From Verticillium longisporum (Eukaryota > Ascomycota > Sordariomycetes > Glomerellales > Plectosphaerellaceae), in assembly GCA_019188255.1 (NCBI GenBank), contig JAETXT010000006.1:4898001-4962000 (forward strand): DNA of 64,000 nucleotides, in the 5' to 3' direction. The notes under the pieces are model-generated. The model was given only the letters and a program-made list of their open reading frames with translations. It did not search any database and was not told where the DNA came from. Position 1 is the first letter of the stretch. Each line of letters opens with the position of its first letter. The translations under genes and the position numbers were made by a program. Below, piece after piece: positions 23,955 to 35,700 of the stretch.

Positions 23955-24060
23955 TTAAACCCAAACGTTGAAGATACTGAGCAACGTTCCAGTATCACAA
24001 CGCTCTCTCTCTCTTTCACGTTGTCATCATCGAATTGGGAAATCTTGTGATATCAGCATC

Positions 24061-24067
24061 TGAGTCA
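24061..24067 (+). promoter_or_regulatory. Second Gcn4/CPC1-type site TGAGTCA
   Basis: TGAGTCA is the same palindromic site read on the other strand. It lies 31 bp before the DAHP synthase ATG, so it may sit inside the 5' leader and contribute less than the distal copy. Confidence 0.45.
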
Positions 24068-24091
24068 CAACGAGCCACGGCTATCATCATC

Positions 24092-25564
24092 ATGGCAACT
24101 CCTTCGCCAGAGTGGACGCCCGGTTCTTGGCGTTCAAAGCCCATCAAGCAGGCGCCGGCGTATCCAGACGCGAAGCTTTTGCAAAAGTCTGTTGACGAAC
24201 TGTCGAGGTTGCCTCCCATTGTCCACCCCAAGGAAATTGTTGCCCTCAAGCAGCATCTTCGTGATGTGGCCAAAGGCGAGGCATTCCTGCTCCAGGGCGG
24301 AGACTGCGCTGAACTCTTCTCGTACTGCGAGCAAAATGCTATCGAGTCTAAGATTAAGCTCTTGCTGCAGATGAGTCTGGTCCTCGTTTGGGGTGCTGAC
24401 AAGAAGGTCGTTCGAATCGGCCGCATGGCAGGCCAGTATGCGAAGCCCAGGTCAAGCCCGACCGAGGTTGTGGGCGGAGTCGAGATGCCCTCTTTCAGGG
24501 GAGACATATTGAACGGATTCCACGTTGATGAGAGAGAAATTGATCCTCAAAGGCTCGTCAAGCAAGTTTCCCCCCCACATCCAGATGAGGGCGATCAACT
24601 CGACTAACCAAACCCCCTCAGGGCCTACCATCACTCCTCAGCTACACTCAACTACATTCGAGCATCGCTTAATGCTGGAATTGCTGATCTTCACAGGCCC
24701 CTTGACTGGGGCCTGGGCCACGTCCGCGACCCGGAGCTGAAGAGGAGGTATTCCGAGGCAGTCCTCTCCTTGACGGACATGCTTCGGTTCCTGCACACGA
24801 TTGGCGCCGACAAGAGCGACAAGCTCGACACGGTCGACCTCTTTACCAGTCACGAAGGTCTTCTCCTCGAGTATGAACAGCCTTTGACGAGGCTTCTCGA
24901 GACTCCTGTTCTTCAGTCGAGGCCGAACGAGCCCACGCCCGCCCCCAAGAAGGAATACTACAACACGTCAGCCCACTTTCTGTGGATCGGCGACCGCACG
25001 AGACAGATCGACCACGCGCACGTCGAGTTCTTCCGAGGCATCGCGAATCCCATCGGCATCAAGGTCGGTCCCACGACGCCGGTGGACGACCTCCTCGCCC
25101 TCCTGCGCACTCTCAACCCGAGCTGCGAGCCCGGCAAGATCACACTCATCACCCGCTACGGCGCCGCCAAGGTGCGCTCCCTGCTGCCGGCGCACATCCG
25201 CGCCGTTGAGGACAGCGAGTACAAGCAGTGCGTCGTCTGGCAGTGTGATCCCATGCACGGCAACACGCAGTCGACGGGCAGCGGCATCAAGACGCGCAAG
25301 TTTGGCGACATTTTCGAGGAGCTGCAGCAGACGCTGCAGATCCACAAGGAGCAGGGCAGCTTCCTCGGCGGCGTGCATCTCGAGCTCACGGGCGACGCCG
25401 TCACCGAGTGCCTCGGCGGCAGCGAGAACCTCGACGAGGACGATCTGTCGACCAACTACACGAGCTTCTGCGACCCGCGACTGAACGAGAAGCAGGCGCT
25501 GGAGCTGGCTTTCTTGATTGCGGATCACTACCGCAAGGAGAGGAGGCCCTCCACTACATTGTAA
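24092..25564 (+). CDS. 3-deoxy-D-arabino-heptulosonate-7-phosphate (DAHP) synthase, class II
   Basis: Two exons (24092-24561 and 24622-25564) encode 470 residues. The enzyme condenses phosphoenolpyruvate and erythrose 4-phosphate, the first step of the shikimate pathway to aromatic amino acids. Class II (plant/mycobacterial AroA-II) motifs are all present: FLLQGGDCAELF with the metal-binding Cys, RIGRMAGQYAKPRSSPTE, WIGDRTRQIDHAHVEFFRG, NPIGIKVGP, LITRYGAAKV, WQCDPMHGNT and GGVHLELTGDAVTECLGG. The 60-nt intron starts with GC (GCAAGT...CTCAG); only this GC-AG splice restores the conserved RLVKAYHHSSATLNYIRA. No signal or transit peptide is evident. Two upstream Gcn4/CPC1-type sites suggest cross-pathway control. 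Stop TAA. Confidence 0.96.
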
Positions 25565-26401
25565 GGAAGAGAGGCCATGTTCATAGGGCGGCCGCAATGC
25601 ACCGTGGAGGACTTGAATCGAAAAGTTTTTGCTTCGTTGCGTTCGCTGCACCCACTGCCGCTGCCTGTGTTCGCTGGTTGACGGCCCAGCTGCATCCAGA
25701 TGCAGTGTCCTGATCGCTCCAATGGGCATCCGGGGCGAGCTGCAAGGTGCAGCTGTTTCCGTGTATCTGAAAAGAAAGGAAAATTGCCAAGCACTGATGA
25801 CCACGCATGGTTGAACTCAAGCGAGAACACAGCGGTGTGTTCCAACCTATATCCAGTAAGGAGAGCCCATGTAGGTATCGGTCGGCGGGCCGGCTCGCGA
25901 GTACAAGTGTTTGTTCTACATCATCCGTTGAAGAGGTGGCTTCCAATTCACTAGGAAGGTGAGAGAGAGGAAGCAGGATGTGTCTCTCGCCCGCCAAGAT
26001 GACGTTGCTGTTGTCTCGCATCACGATGGTAGGGAAACCTCACCGATCTGACCGAAGCTGCCGAGGCTGCCATGTCTTATCGGGGGCACGCAGAGTGGAC
26101 CTCCGGGGGTGGATCCACGGGTATCAGCGGGCCAGGGCGTGATACGATAGGGGAAGGCGCGCGCCCTGTACACTGTGTACCTAAGGTACCTGGAGGGGCG
26201 CGCGCGGGGCCCCGCGAAACCAGCTCCGAAGTACCGTGTATCAAGGGACAAACTGCCCAGCTCCAGGTCTCGTACGACCTATCTATCGTTCTTCCTTCAT
26301 CTACCTCGCCAAGCCCATTGTCGGTGTCACGAGTTCCCAACCTCATTCTTCTATTTCTAGAACCGCGACCCATACGTAACTACCCACCTTGACTCTTCGC
26401 T
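25565..26401. other. Intergenic, 0.8 kb
   Basis: Downstream flank of the DAHP synthase and promoter of the amidase. It contains the near-palindrome GTACCTAAGGTACC at 26177-26190. No gene seen. Confidence 0.55.
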
Positions 26402-28212
26402 ATGGTCTTTCCATTTGACCTCCAACACCGTCGAGACTGGTAGGTTTTGAACATGATCACTCACCCCCATCGACATGCTACACGCATCACCACGACTTAC
26501 ACCCTCACAGTCAATCTAAGCAGGCTCAGCGGTCCCACAGGATTCGTTCCTTGACGGCCTACCACGGACCCTTTTCTGTACTGGAACGAGAGATTCTGCA
26601 GAAGCCAATCCAAGAGCTTGTCCAGGATGTCCAGAAGAGTGCTACCCAGCCCATCGACGTTCTCAAGACGTACGGAAAGGTTGCCTTGAAAGCCCATGAG
26701 AGCACCAACTGCCTGACCGAGGTCATGCTGGAGTCAGCCGAGGGTTGGCTCAAAGAAGGATCTATCAACCTGAAGGGTCCCCTCGCTGGTATCCCCGTCT
26801 CCCTCAAGGACAGCCTGCATGTCGCTGGGTACGACTCGTGCATCGGCTATTCCATGCACACCAACAAACCGTCTGTCGAGGATGGCCCCGTCGTGCGTCT
26901 GCTGAAGGACGCCGGTGCCGTGCCCTACGTCAAGACCAACCTTCCCATCACGCTCCTCTCCTTCGAATCCACCAATGACGTCTGGGGACGCACCACCAAC
27001 CCGCACAACAGCAAGTACAGCCCTGGTGGTTCAACAGGCGGTGAGTCTGCTCTCCTTGCTTTTGGCGGCAGGATCGGTATCGGCTCCGATGTTGCGGGAA
27101 GCGTCCGTGTCCCTGCCCACTTCTCCGGCTGCTACTCCCTGCGATGTTCCACCGGCCGCTGGCCCAAGATGGGCATCACGACCAGCATGCCCGGCCAGGA
27201 GGGCATCCCCAGCGTCTTCAGCCCCATGGCCCGCACGCTGAACGACCTGACCTACTTTACCCGCTCCATCGTTGAGATGAAGCCGTGGAACTATGACTAC
27301 ACCGTCCACCCGATTCCCTGGCGGCACGACGTCGAGAAGGAGTTTCTCGAGAAGAAGAAGCTCCGCGTCGGCATTATGCGCACAGACGGCGTCGTCGACC
27401 CCAGCCCGGCATGCCTCCGCGCCGTCGAGATGGTCGAGGACGCCCTCCGCCGCTCGGGCCACGAGATTGTCGAAGTCGACCTGCCCCACCTCCGCGAGAT
27501 CCTGCGCGTCGCGTCCCTGGCCCTCAACTCGGACGGGTGCCTCACCTACAGCTCCTTCCTCCGCCCGGGCGAGTGGGTCGACGCCGGCGCCGCCCAGCTC
27601 AGCTACCTCGCCAGCATGTGGCGCCCGACGCGGTACCTCTACTACCTGTGGGTCAAGTACGTGCGGCGTGACGCCCTGTGGGCGGACTTCGTGCGCGACT
27701 TTCGCCCGAGGAGCGCGTTCGAGGCGTGTTAGCCCGTGCCGCAGCGGGAGTAGTTCCGGCTGGCCAGGTCCGACTGGTGGGAGGCGGCCGAGGTGGACTT
27801 TTTGGTGACACCGCCAAACGCGACGCCGGCGGTGCCGCATGACGGCATGGGAGAGGCCGTCAGCAGCTGCGGATACACGTTCATGTTCAACCTTGTGAGT
27901 TTTCTTTGCTGGATGTGCCTGCTGTGACTGTGTGACTAACTTTGTGGACAGCTCGATTACTCTGCCGGTGTGGTGCCCGTGACTCACGTTGACAAGAACC
28001 TGGATCAGCTACCCAAGGATTTCAAGCTCAGCAGGCTGAACGGTGTGGCAAGGGGAGCGTACAAGCTGTACGATGCGACTGCCATGCATGGCCTGCCTGT
28101 GGGTGTACAGGTCGTGGGACGCCGCCTGGAGGAGGAGAAGGTGCTCTCCCTCATGCAGAGGGTAGAGGATGCCCTGGGCGACGACAAGTACGAGCTGCTT
28201 GAAATTGACTGA
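26402..28212 (+). pseudogene. Amidase-signature enzyme with two in-frame TAG codons
   Basis: Exons 26402-26439, 26511-27894 and 27952-28212 give 561 codons in one consistent frame, a usual length for fungal amidases, which hydrolyse amides to acid and ammonia. Catalytic features are present: GIPVSLKDS (Lys), the GGSTGG loop and GSDVAGSVRVPA (nucleophile Ser), followed by the conserved TPPNATPAVPH and AMHGLPVGVQVVGRR. Introns have good sites (GTAGGT...CACAG; GTGAGT...GACAG with ACTAAC branch). The frame is interrupted by TAG at 27730-27732 and again at 27751-27753, in a stretch where relatives read roughly FEAWKxVAxREEFR. Everything after still reads well, including exon 3. It is either a recently disabled gene or contains a local sequence error; removal of the stops by splicing is unlikely because the segment is conserved coding sequence. 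Confidence 0.8.
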
Positions 28213-28640
28213 GTGTAGAGAACAAAGTGTAGATTCTGCAGGTCAAGGCAGCGAGACTGGGGCTCGCTCTATCTGGGCGATGGAAACCCACCGTGTCCGA
28301 TGTAGTCCATGAAATGAACCATGCAAAGCCTATACCCCAAAACAAGCGACGCAAGCCCATTCTTGCTGGCAAATCATTCCACAGAGTTTATGATGTATTG
28401 TACGAGTTGCATGAGTGATGGCTGAAGCCTTGTCGTGCATGGTAACGTCAAGGGTCCGAGATCGGCCCTCGTCGCTTGACCCCATCTTTGTCAGTCAACC
28501 ACTTACACCCGGATCATGACGGCAAGTACCTACCTATATAAGACAGCACCAGCCAGGCATCTTTCCAGTCAATCCAGAATAATCAAGATCAAGATTGTTA
28601 CTTCATTGATTTCACCGCTCGCAATAATCCACATCTCGCC
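28213..28640. other. Short intergenic, amidase / methyltransferase
   Basis: Contains the promoter of the methyltransferase, with ACCTACCTATATAAGACAGC at 28529-28548 as a plausible TATA element about 100 bp before the ATG. Confidence 0.5.
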
Positions 28641-29610
28641 ATGGCTGACGAAAAGAAGGACAACTGGTCTACAGAGGTGCGCGCTCCTCTTGCATCGCAC
28701 TGGCATCTCCGTCAATCACCAGGCTAACACTCAGCCAGGAGTACCAACACTCGGCCGCCTTCGTGCCCAAGCTCGCGACCAAGGTAGTGCAATGGCTCGA
28801 CGTTCAGAAGGACGATGTCCTTCTCGACATTGGCTGCGGTGACGGCGTGCTCAACATTGAGTTCGCCAAGGTCCTCTCGCAGGGGCAAGGCGCCGTGCAC
28901 GGCATCGACGCCTCGCCGTCCATGATCTCGGCCGCTGCCAGGGCTGCCGAGGCGGCGCCGGGCGGAGACAGGTGCACGTTCGAGGGTGCGTACATGTCAA
29001 TCTCGTGACCTACCCTACATCAGCCATCTGACAAGGCGTTTTTCCAGTCGTCGACGCCAACGAGATGAACCTCGACAGGAGCCGGTACCCCTTCGGGTAC
29101 ACCAAGGCCTTCTCCAACGCAGCGATGCACTGGATCCTCAAGCCTGACACGGCGAGCACGTTCTTTGCGCGCGTGCGAGACGTGCTCCCCTCGGGCGCGA
29201 CGTTTGCTTTTGAAATGGGCGGCCTGGGCAACGTGTCCGAGATGAGGACGGCGCTTGTGCTCGCCGCCGGACGGGTCATTGGCCTCGACAAGGCAAAGGC
29301 GGCGGATCCATGGTTCTTCCCTGACGAGAAGTGGCTGACGAGGACGATGGAGGAGGAAGCTGGGGGTTGGAAGGTTGAAAAGGTGGAGAGAGAATGGCGA
29401 CCGACGACGGCAGGCAAGGGCGGTGTCGAGGGCTGGGTGCGGTTGATGGGCAAAGCCTTTTTGGATGCCGTCGAGAAGGAGAAGGGAGCTGATGCTGTTG
29501 AAGGGGTTGTGAAGGAGGCGAGTGACGTGTTAAAATATGTCAGTCAGGATGGCAGCGGTGGAGAGATGATTTCCTATGTGCGGTTGAGATGCTTGGCCAG
29601 GAAGGTGTGA
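28641..29610 (+). CDS. Class I SAM-dependent methyltransferase (trans-aconitate methyltransferase-like)
   Basis: Three exons (28641-28676, 28739-28985, 29048-29610) with two 62-nt introns encode 281 residues. SAM-binding motif I is VLLDIGCGDGVLN near residue 50, followed by VHGIDASPSMISAAAR and FEVVDANEMNLDR. SNAAMHWILKPDTASTFFAR matches the W-containing substrate region of the trans-aconitate/ubiE-like group. It would transfer a methyl group from SAM to a small molecule; the substrate is not known. The first exon is only 12 codons (MADEKKDNWSTE) and leads directly into EYQHSAAFVPKLATKV, as in fungal relatives. No transmembrane or signal segment. It is co-oriented with the amidase and the DUF1776 gene, but there is no evidence of a shared pathway. 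Confidence 0.9.
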
Positions 29611-30119
29611 GGCGCTCCTTGAAGGTTCTGAGGACGTTGCTTCATAGTGTCTCACGATCCTGATTGTTCAAAGTCGTCGTAGACTCAGTGATGATGCTTC
29701 TTGGAGTGTATGGTTATTGCATAATCGGTTGATCAGCTTGGAGCACGACATATTGAACGACACATGGATTACACCAACGAATGAAACTGAACATTGATCC
29801 TTGTTGTCTGGAAAAGTGTACTGTGAAATTGCAAAGATATATATCTATGCTTGAGATTGATGCGTTGATCGTAGCATTGCTCAGCGACCAATAATGACCA
29901 GCTGCTGCCGGCTGCAACGACCCCACCCGCAGCCTGGCAATCCTTTCTCGACGCCCGATCTTGAGCGCGTGCTCCAGCGACTTGAAGCTCTTCTCTAACG
30001 TCATCTGCAGGCCCTCATTCTTCCGCCACAGGCACAGGCATAGGCACCGGTACGACACCAAAACCACCACGACGGACAACGGCAACGCCTCGAATCACAG
30101 CTTTGCAACGAACTACAAA
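29611..30119. other. Intergenic, 0.5 kb
   Basis: 3' flank of the methyltransferase and promoter of the DUF1776 gene. Nothing else recognised. Confidence 0.55.
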
Positions 30120-31702
30120 ATGTCGGCCGACGATCAGCAGTTTCTAGATGTCGTAAGTGCTTCCCCTTCTTGCAGCCTGTAACCCCCTTTCCATGCTAAC
30201 CGTCCCAAGCTCTCGTCCCTGCCCAACCACATCCGCCGGTACTCCGACGACATTGCCAACCAGATCAACAGCCAGGTCGACAAGGCTGCCGAAGTCGTCC
30301 GCGATACTCTATCCTCAGCACAATGGATCCCCGACTCCGTGCGCCCGACGCCAGTGTCTCGTTCCGTCCCCATCGAGGTCATCGCTGTGACGCGTTATGA
30401 ACAAGTCCGGGACTGGATATCTCGGAACAAGCTCGTCACGGGAGCTGTCGTCGCCGTCTTTGGCGTTGTCGTCTATAAGACTTACAGGAGTAGCAGTCTC
30501 TACCGCAAGACGAGGAGAGCCAAGCGTGCGAGGAACGGCGGTCGCCTGGAGGTTGTCGTCATCGCTGGTTCGCCGACCTTGCCACTCACGAGATCGCTGT
30601 CGCTGGATATGGAGAGGAGAGGGTTCATCGTCTTTGTCGTGTGTAATGCCGTCGAAGACGAGTCCATGGTACACAACATGTCGAGGCCGGACATCAAGCC
30701 GTTGACCATCGATGCCACTGACGTAAGTCTCGTCCTGCCTCTTCTCTTGTCATGGACCACAAAACTGACATGTTCAAACAGCCCCCAAGTGCCGGCAACG
30801 CTATCGAACGGTTTGCTCAGTACCTCCAGTCACCGCATGCTTCAGCACCCAGGACGAAACCGAATTTCCTCGAGCTCAAATCCGTCATCCTGATTCCGTC
30901 TCTCAACTTCCAGACCTTCCCCATCGCCACCATCCCCCCCTCCAGCTTCGCCGACCTCTTCAACACCCATCTCCTGCACCCCATCCTCACAATCCAGGCC
31001 TTCCTTCCCCTTCTCACGGCTCGTCTCAGCCCAGCCGGCGAGAAGTGGCACCCGCCCAAGGTCATGGTCTTCACTCCCTCGATCATCTCTTCCATCAACC
31101 CGCCCTTCCACGCGCCGGAGGCGACCGTCTGCTCCGCCCTCTCAGCCTTCACCGAAGTTCTCACTGCGGAGCTCAGGCCTCTCGGTGTCCCCGTCACCCA
31201 CATGCAGCTGGGCACCTTTGACTTTGCGGGCTTCACACCCGCCAAGCCATCACATACGTCAGCTTATCAAAAGGGGCTGATCGAGGGCCCCGGCATTGAC
31301 GCCGACGCCGCTGAGACGCTCATGTGGCCCGAGAATGCGCGTCATGCCTACGGCCGCAACTTTGTCACGCAGAGCACCTCGGCCATCTCGGCCGGACGCA
31401 TCCGAGGCCTCAAGGGCAGCTCGCTGCGACACCTGCACAATGCCGTCTTTGACGTTGTTGATGGCTCCATCACCAGCGGCACCGTCCGCGTAGGCCTCGG
31501 CGCCGGTGTCTACGGGTTTGTCGGGCGGTGGGTGCCCCGCGGTATCGTGGCGTTTATGATGGGCATCCGGCGGGTGGACGAGCTTTCGGCCTGGCAGACG
31601 AGCTCATATGATGGGTCTCGCGAGGGTAGCGAGAATGGCGACAATCAGGAATTTGTCGCTGTTCCCGGAGATGGAGAGAGCAATGTTTGGCGACGTTCAT
31701 GA
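30120..31702 (+). CDS. DUF1776 family protein (fungal SDR-like, one membrane segment)
   Basis: Three exons (30120-30152, 30210-30722, 30782-31702) encode 488 residues; introns are 57 and 59 nt. The start MSADDQQFLDV and the following SSLPNHIRRYSDDIANQIN match the fungal DUF1776 family. A transmembrane segment lies near residues 110-130 (LVTGAVVAVFGVVVYKTY). The rest resembles a degenerate Rossmann-type short-chain dehydrogenase: VVVIAGSPTLPLTRSLSLDM, then VMVFTPSIISSINPPFHAPE and SALSAFTEVLTAELRPLGVP. No clear Tyr-x-x-x-Lys pair is seen, so catalysis is doubtful. The function of the family is unknown to me; a role at an organelle membrane is inferred from the single TM segment. Confidence 0.88.
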
Positions 31703-32013
31703 GCATCGTCGTTCCATGTTTGCTTGCGTTCTCCAGACGTGACGCACTGGTACTTGTTTAGGCGTTCATAAAGGAGTGTCACCCCACACAACCTGGCACG
31801 GGGAAGAAATTCACGACTCTTGGGGATCTGAACGTACAGATCTGTAATGAAATAGAATGGATTCTAAACCTTGGTATCATTCGTGCGCCTTTCACAGGCC
31901 CTTCTCTGTGCCTTATTCCCACTTGTAACATCAGCGCTGCCGTGACCATGTCTCCCGTCAGGAGGAAGAGCCAGTGGCTCTCACGTGCCCTGTCAGCTAG
32001 TGACATGATGTCC
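31703..32013. other. Convergent intergenic, 0.3 kb
   Basis: 3' flanks of the DUF1776 gene and the Yth1-like gene. Nothing else seen. Confidence 0.6.
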
Positions 32014-32785
32014 TCAGTGTCCACGACCGCGGAAACGCCTACCGCCGCCTCCACCTCCCCCACGGTCGCGCCACTTGCCGCCGCCCGCACCACCGCCGCC
32101 CCTGCCCCCGTGGCCATGCCTCCTGTCCCCCCTGTCGCCGAACCCGCCCCTGTCGTCTCGCATATCCCTCTGCGGCTCATGGAGGCCGGCGGCCTGCCTC
32201 TCGAGCTCCTCCTGGCGCTTGAGCTCCTCCTCCTCGCGTTGGACCTCGACCTTGAGCTTCGGCCGCTCGAGGTCCTTCTTCCACCGCGGGTGGGCGCCGT
32301 CGCGGCAGTCGCGCCCCGCGGGGCAGAAGCAGGCGAGGAAGAACAGGCACAGAGCACGGCGGACGAGCTTCTTGGCGCAGGGGGGGCCGAGGGGGCAGAA
32401 GACCATGTCGTAGTGGGGGAAGGGGGGCTGCTTGGAGTGCGGGTCGGTGTGCAGGTAGAGGCACTCCTCGCCGTTGGAGCAGTAGCCGTTGCGCGTGAAA
32501 AAGTTGCACTCGGGCATCTTGCGGAGGTTGTACTCGTGGAGGAACTCGCAGTGGGCGCCCTTTTGCAGAGCCCGCGCAGCCAGTGCTTGCACACGAGCGA
32601 GGGCCGCGGCCCGCGTGCGTGTGCGCCGGCTGCCCGCCGGGCGCCGAGTCGGCGGCGAGGGCGTGCTGGTGCGTCGCGCGGAGGAAGGGCGTGAAGTCAA
32701 ATGTGGCGGCCGGCTCGGTGTGCGAGGCCAGGTCGGGGGCGGCGCGGGACGGCGCCAGCGAGGGGTGTGCTGTCATCGCTGCCAT
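32014..32785 (-). pseudogene. Yth1/CPSF30-like CCCH zinc-finger gene, frame broken and fingers degraded
   Basis: Yth1/CPSF30 is the five-finger CCCH subunit of the pre-mRNA cleavage and polyadenylation factor. Here the start (MAAMTAHPSLAPSRAAPD...FDFTPFLR), finger 2 (LVCKHWLRGLCK) and the rest (GAHCEFLHEYNLRKMPEC onward) lie in three different minus-strand frames. The second break falls at an AAAA run (32561-32564), where one missing A would explain it. Finger 1 is absent: only about 25 residues separate the N-terminal motif from finger 2. Finger 4 has lost two ligands (first Cys is Phe in PPFPHYDMVFCPLGPPC, final His is Leu in CAKKL). Fingers 3 and 5 keep C-C-C-H, and the C-terminal Arg/Gly tail ending RRFRGRGH is intact. 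It may be a decaying paralogue or poorly sequenced; the normal gene is essential in yeast. Confidence 0.75.
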
Positions 32786-35700
32786 GGTGTGGGCTTCTGG
32801 CCCTGGCCGGCCTGCGGTGCTGGTGGCCTGGTGGTCTAGCTGCGAGAGGCAGGTGCGTTGAGGAGAGGTCGGTGTTCAGTGTTCGGAGAAGACGTAGGTA
32901 TCAAGCGTCGCGTGCGCTGCCGAGTCCGTCCAGGAGCGGTCAAAAAATATCGCTGCCAAGTGGTTGTGGTGATTGAGTGTCAATGAATGCGCTGCTCTGG
33001 GGGCGGGAGACTGGCAAAGTGGTGCATATGGCGATAATTGGCGTTGGGTATGATGGTCTTGTCCACGTCGTGAGCTTTCCGAGCTCGAGTTGAACCAAAA
33101 GCCCCGAACGGCTGGCTAGAGCAGATCGGGTTAGTCAGCCAGCGGAGTGGAACCTCGGGGAAGCGGCCACTTGTAGTATCAAGATCATTTTCACGTTGCC
33201 AATGTCCATCTTATGGGGGTAAGGCAAGCGACCCCCCCTCGTGAGCTGAGGCTCGCTGCGAAGACCATTCAGTCGGGACGGCATATGCTAGCACAGCATA
33301 GCAGCGCATCGCTTGAGGTTGCAGCGATCGGAACATCTTGAGTTCTAGGTTACTCATGTGATATCTATGCGCTCGATGGCCATCTCGTCTCTAGTTGCCA
33401 ACCGATCCATCGTCCGAAGGCTGCCCGAATGCCCAGGATCCCCAAAATATCTCCATCGATTTTTTACACCCTGTCTGGGATCCTTTCGCCGGACTTGCTT
33501 GGCTTCATCAATCGAACACATGTCTCCCGCTGGGCCGAGGAGTCACTCATGCTCAGGTCGCGGTACAAGCTATGGCTCTGACCAACACCCACTCTGTCCT
33601 GCAAGTCGATCTCTTCCTATGACGATATGGTGACCGTAAGCTTGATGATAAAGTGCCGACCTACATATGAACTGATAGCCTATTGTTCACTACTGGTATG
33701 TATGGTCGATGCGTGTGGGGGTCTTTTTTCGTCTCAGGCTTGCTTGCATAAGTGGGAGTTTGCAGGAAGAAAGCGGATCTTTGGCAGAATTGTGACCCAA
33801 AACTAAGCCATCCATCTGTCGTGTTACCTCCCGCTTCGACACGTGAGAGTGCGATGCGATGCGATGCGATGCACATCTCACATCTCACATCTCGCTGTCC
33901 TCACCCAAGGTAGGTATCTACGGTAGCTTGGAGTCGTGCATCGAGGAGCGGGGCCACTGCTGTGGCACACAACTTAGAATGGCGCCATGTTGATAGAAAT
34001 GTCAAGATGCGGGCTTGCAACGGCCGACAGCCACAGCGGGCTTCAGGCCTTGGATAGCGCACTTGAACGAACCCGTTATCCATCTGCTCTGCTCGGGATC
34101 AGGAACTTTGCTGGTCTTGCAGCAGGAGGCGGGGGGGGCCACAGGCACGAGGCGGGCTGGCGGGCAGGCACATGCTGGGGTGATCCTGCTGCCAAGGCCT
34201 GCAGGATGACACGCGCATTCGCATTCTGGTGCTTCCACCATTTTGCCTTGCAGTCGATTTTGTCCGTGCTTCTTACCACCGCTTCACCTCTGCAAACCAC
34301 ACACACCCATCATCATCATCATCCCTCAGGTAGCTCATGGTCCCCTGACCATGTCGACAGGGAGCAGAGAGTATCTGAGTCGTTGACGGCATCCGACTCG
34401 TGGTACATGACAGCACTGCTTTCAACCAGACAGTGAGGCCATCCGTATCATTGGATCTCAGAAGCCCCCTTCAGCAGCCTCGCTGCTCCACCAATCGACG
34501 ACTCATGACCATCCGCACGCGACACGCCGGCCTCCTCGGCGAGACGCTCCCGTCATGGGCACATGCCGGGCTCAGGTCCTTGGGTCTTTTTGCCAGGACG
34601 GAATCACTCCCCTAATTCGGGTTGCGACTGCGCTAAGGACTCTGGGACTCTCCGGCCACTAGGGATCTCGGGGCAACCAACAAACCACGTTACATGGGTG
34701 CCGCATACCATCAGGGTCCTGCCCTCCTCCAAGCACCCACCCGTCTGTGCCTCTGCTGGAGCCAGCAGGCCATCTACGAGAGTACCTCCCCGTGTGAGTA
34801 TAGCGTCTCCGCTGCTTAGCTGGATACCTCCCTTCTCGGGCTCTCAGATGCGGCCTTCGTATTGTTTGAAGAGGAAGAGAACGGTGTCTTCGAGACGGTG
34901 CCGCCCGGCCCCTCTCTCTGCTCATCTCCCGCGACTCTCCCGTCTTTAATTTATCCCGTGGCAATGCTTCACGAGGAGGCCGGCAGGGAACCACCATCCA
35001 AACTTGGGACATTGCTGTTTCCACTCACCCGCTCACCCGCTCACCCGCTGAAACGCGACACCCAATGACCTCATTTGGCCAACCCTTCGGTTCTTGGGCC
35101 CGCAACTGGGCGCAGAGAATGGCCTGCCAGTGTGCCATGCAGCTCTGAGCAGAAGCATCCGTCGCGTCGACCGTCCGTCATTTGATGCAATTTCGCTGCG
35201 GTACCAAGAGAAGCCAAGCTGCTGCTTGTCTGATGGCGGCCCATCTCCACACTGGGGGATTTGGGGCAACCTAAAGGGGATAAACGCCAGACATGGTTTG
35301 GCGTCGCTGGATCGTCTGGTTCATCCCAGTAATAGTGTCGGCCATTCACCAGGTCTCTCCCCGATGCCACCGAGATCAAGAACACACCATTCTGTGTTGC
35401 TCGACGCCAGAGTCGCTGCGTACGCACCGAGGTCAAGTCAAATTAGTGGGAGGCTTCGCACCGCTCGCACCGACCTACCCTCGGCAACGGTTGCAGCCCT
35501 TGAACACAAGTCGCACATCTTGTGTCCCCGGAGGCCCTGGACGCATTTGGCTGCGACTCAAGCTTCGACCATTGTAACACCAGCCCCAAGTTTTGCAGGG
35601 AAGGACGCTGTTTTAGGGTTGCCTTTTTTCAATGCCCCTCCCGAGTCTGAGACCTGCTCCCCGCTGTCGTCCCGTCTGGTTGGGCGGCGTTTGCGGGAAG

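Larger units (their letters stand above)
23533..24091. other. Divergent promoter region, HYPK-like / DAHP synthase
   Basis: 559 bp between two divergent start codons, holding two TGASTCA elements (listed separately) and a CTCTCTCTCT tract at about 24003-24014. No gene seen. Confidence 0.6.

Noticed and set aside
27660..27753. A 63-nt intron (from GTGCGC to TAG) that would remove both amidase stops in frame
   Set aside because: The segment encodes conserved amidase sequence, the donor is poor and no branch site is visible.
27031..27987. 318-codon antisense frame over the amidase
   Set aside because: Shadow frame; the amidase motifs and introns are on the plus strand.
24092..31702. Secondary-metabolite cluster (DAHP synthase, amidase, methyltransferase, SDR-like protein)
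   Set aside because: No backbone synthase, transporter or pathway regulator nearby, and the genes fit housekeeping or orphan families.
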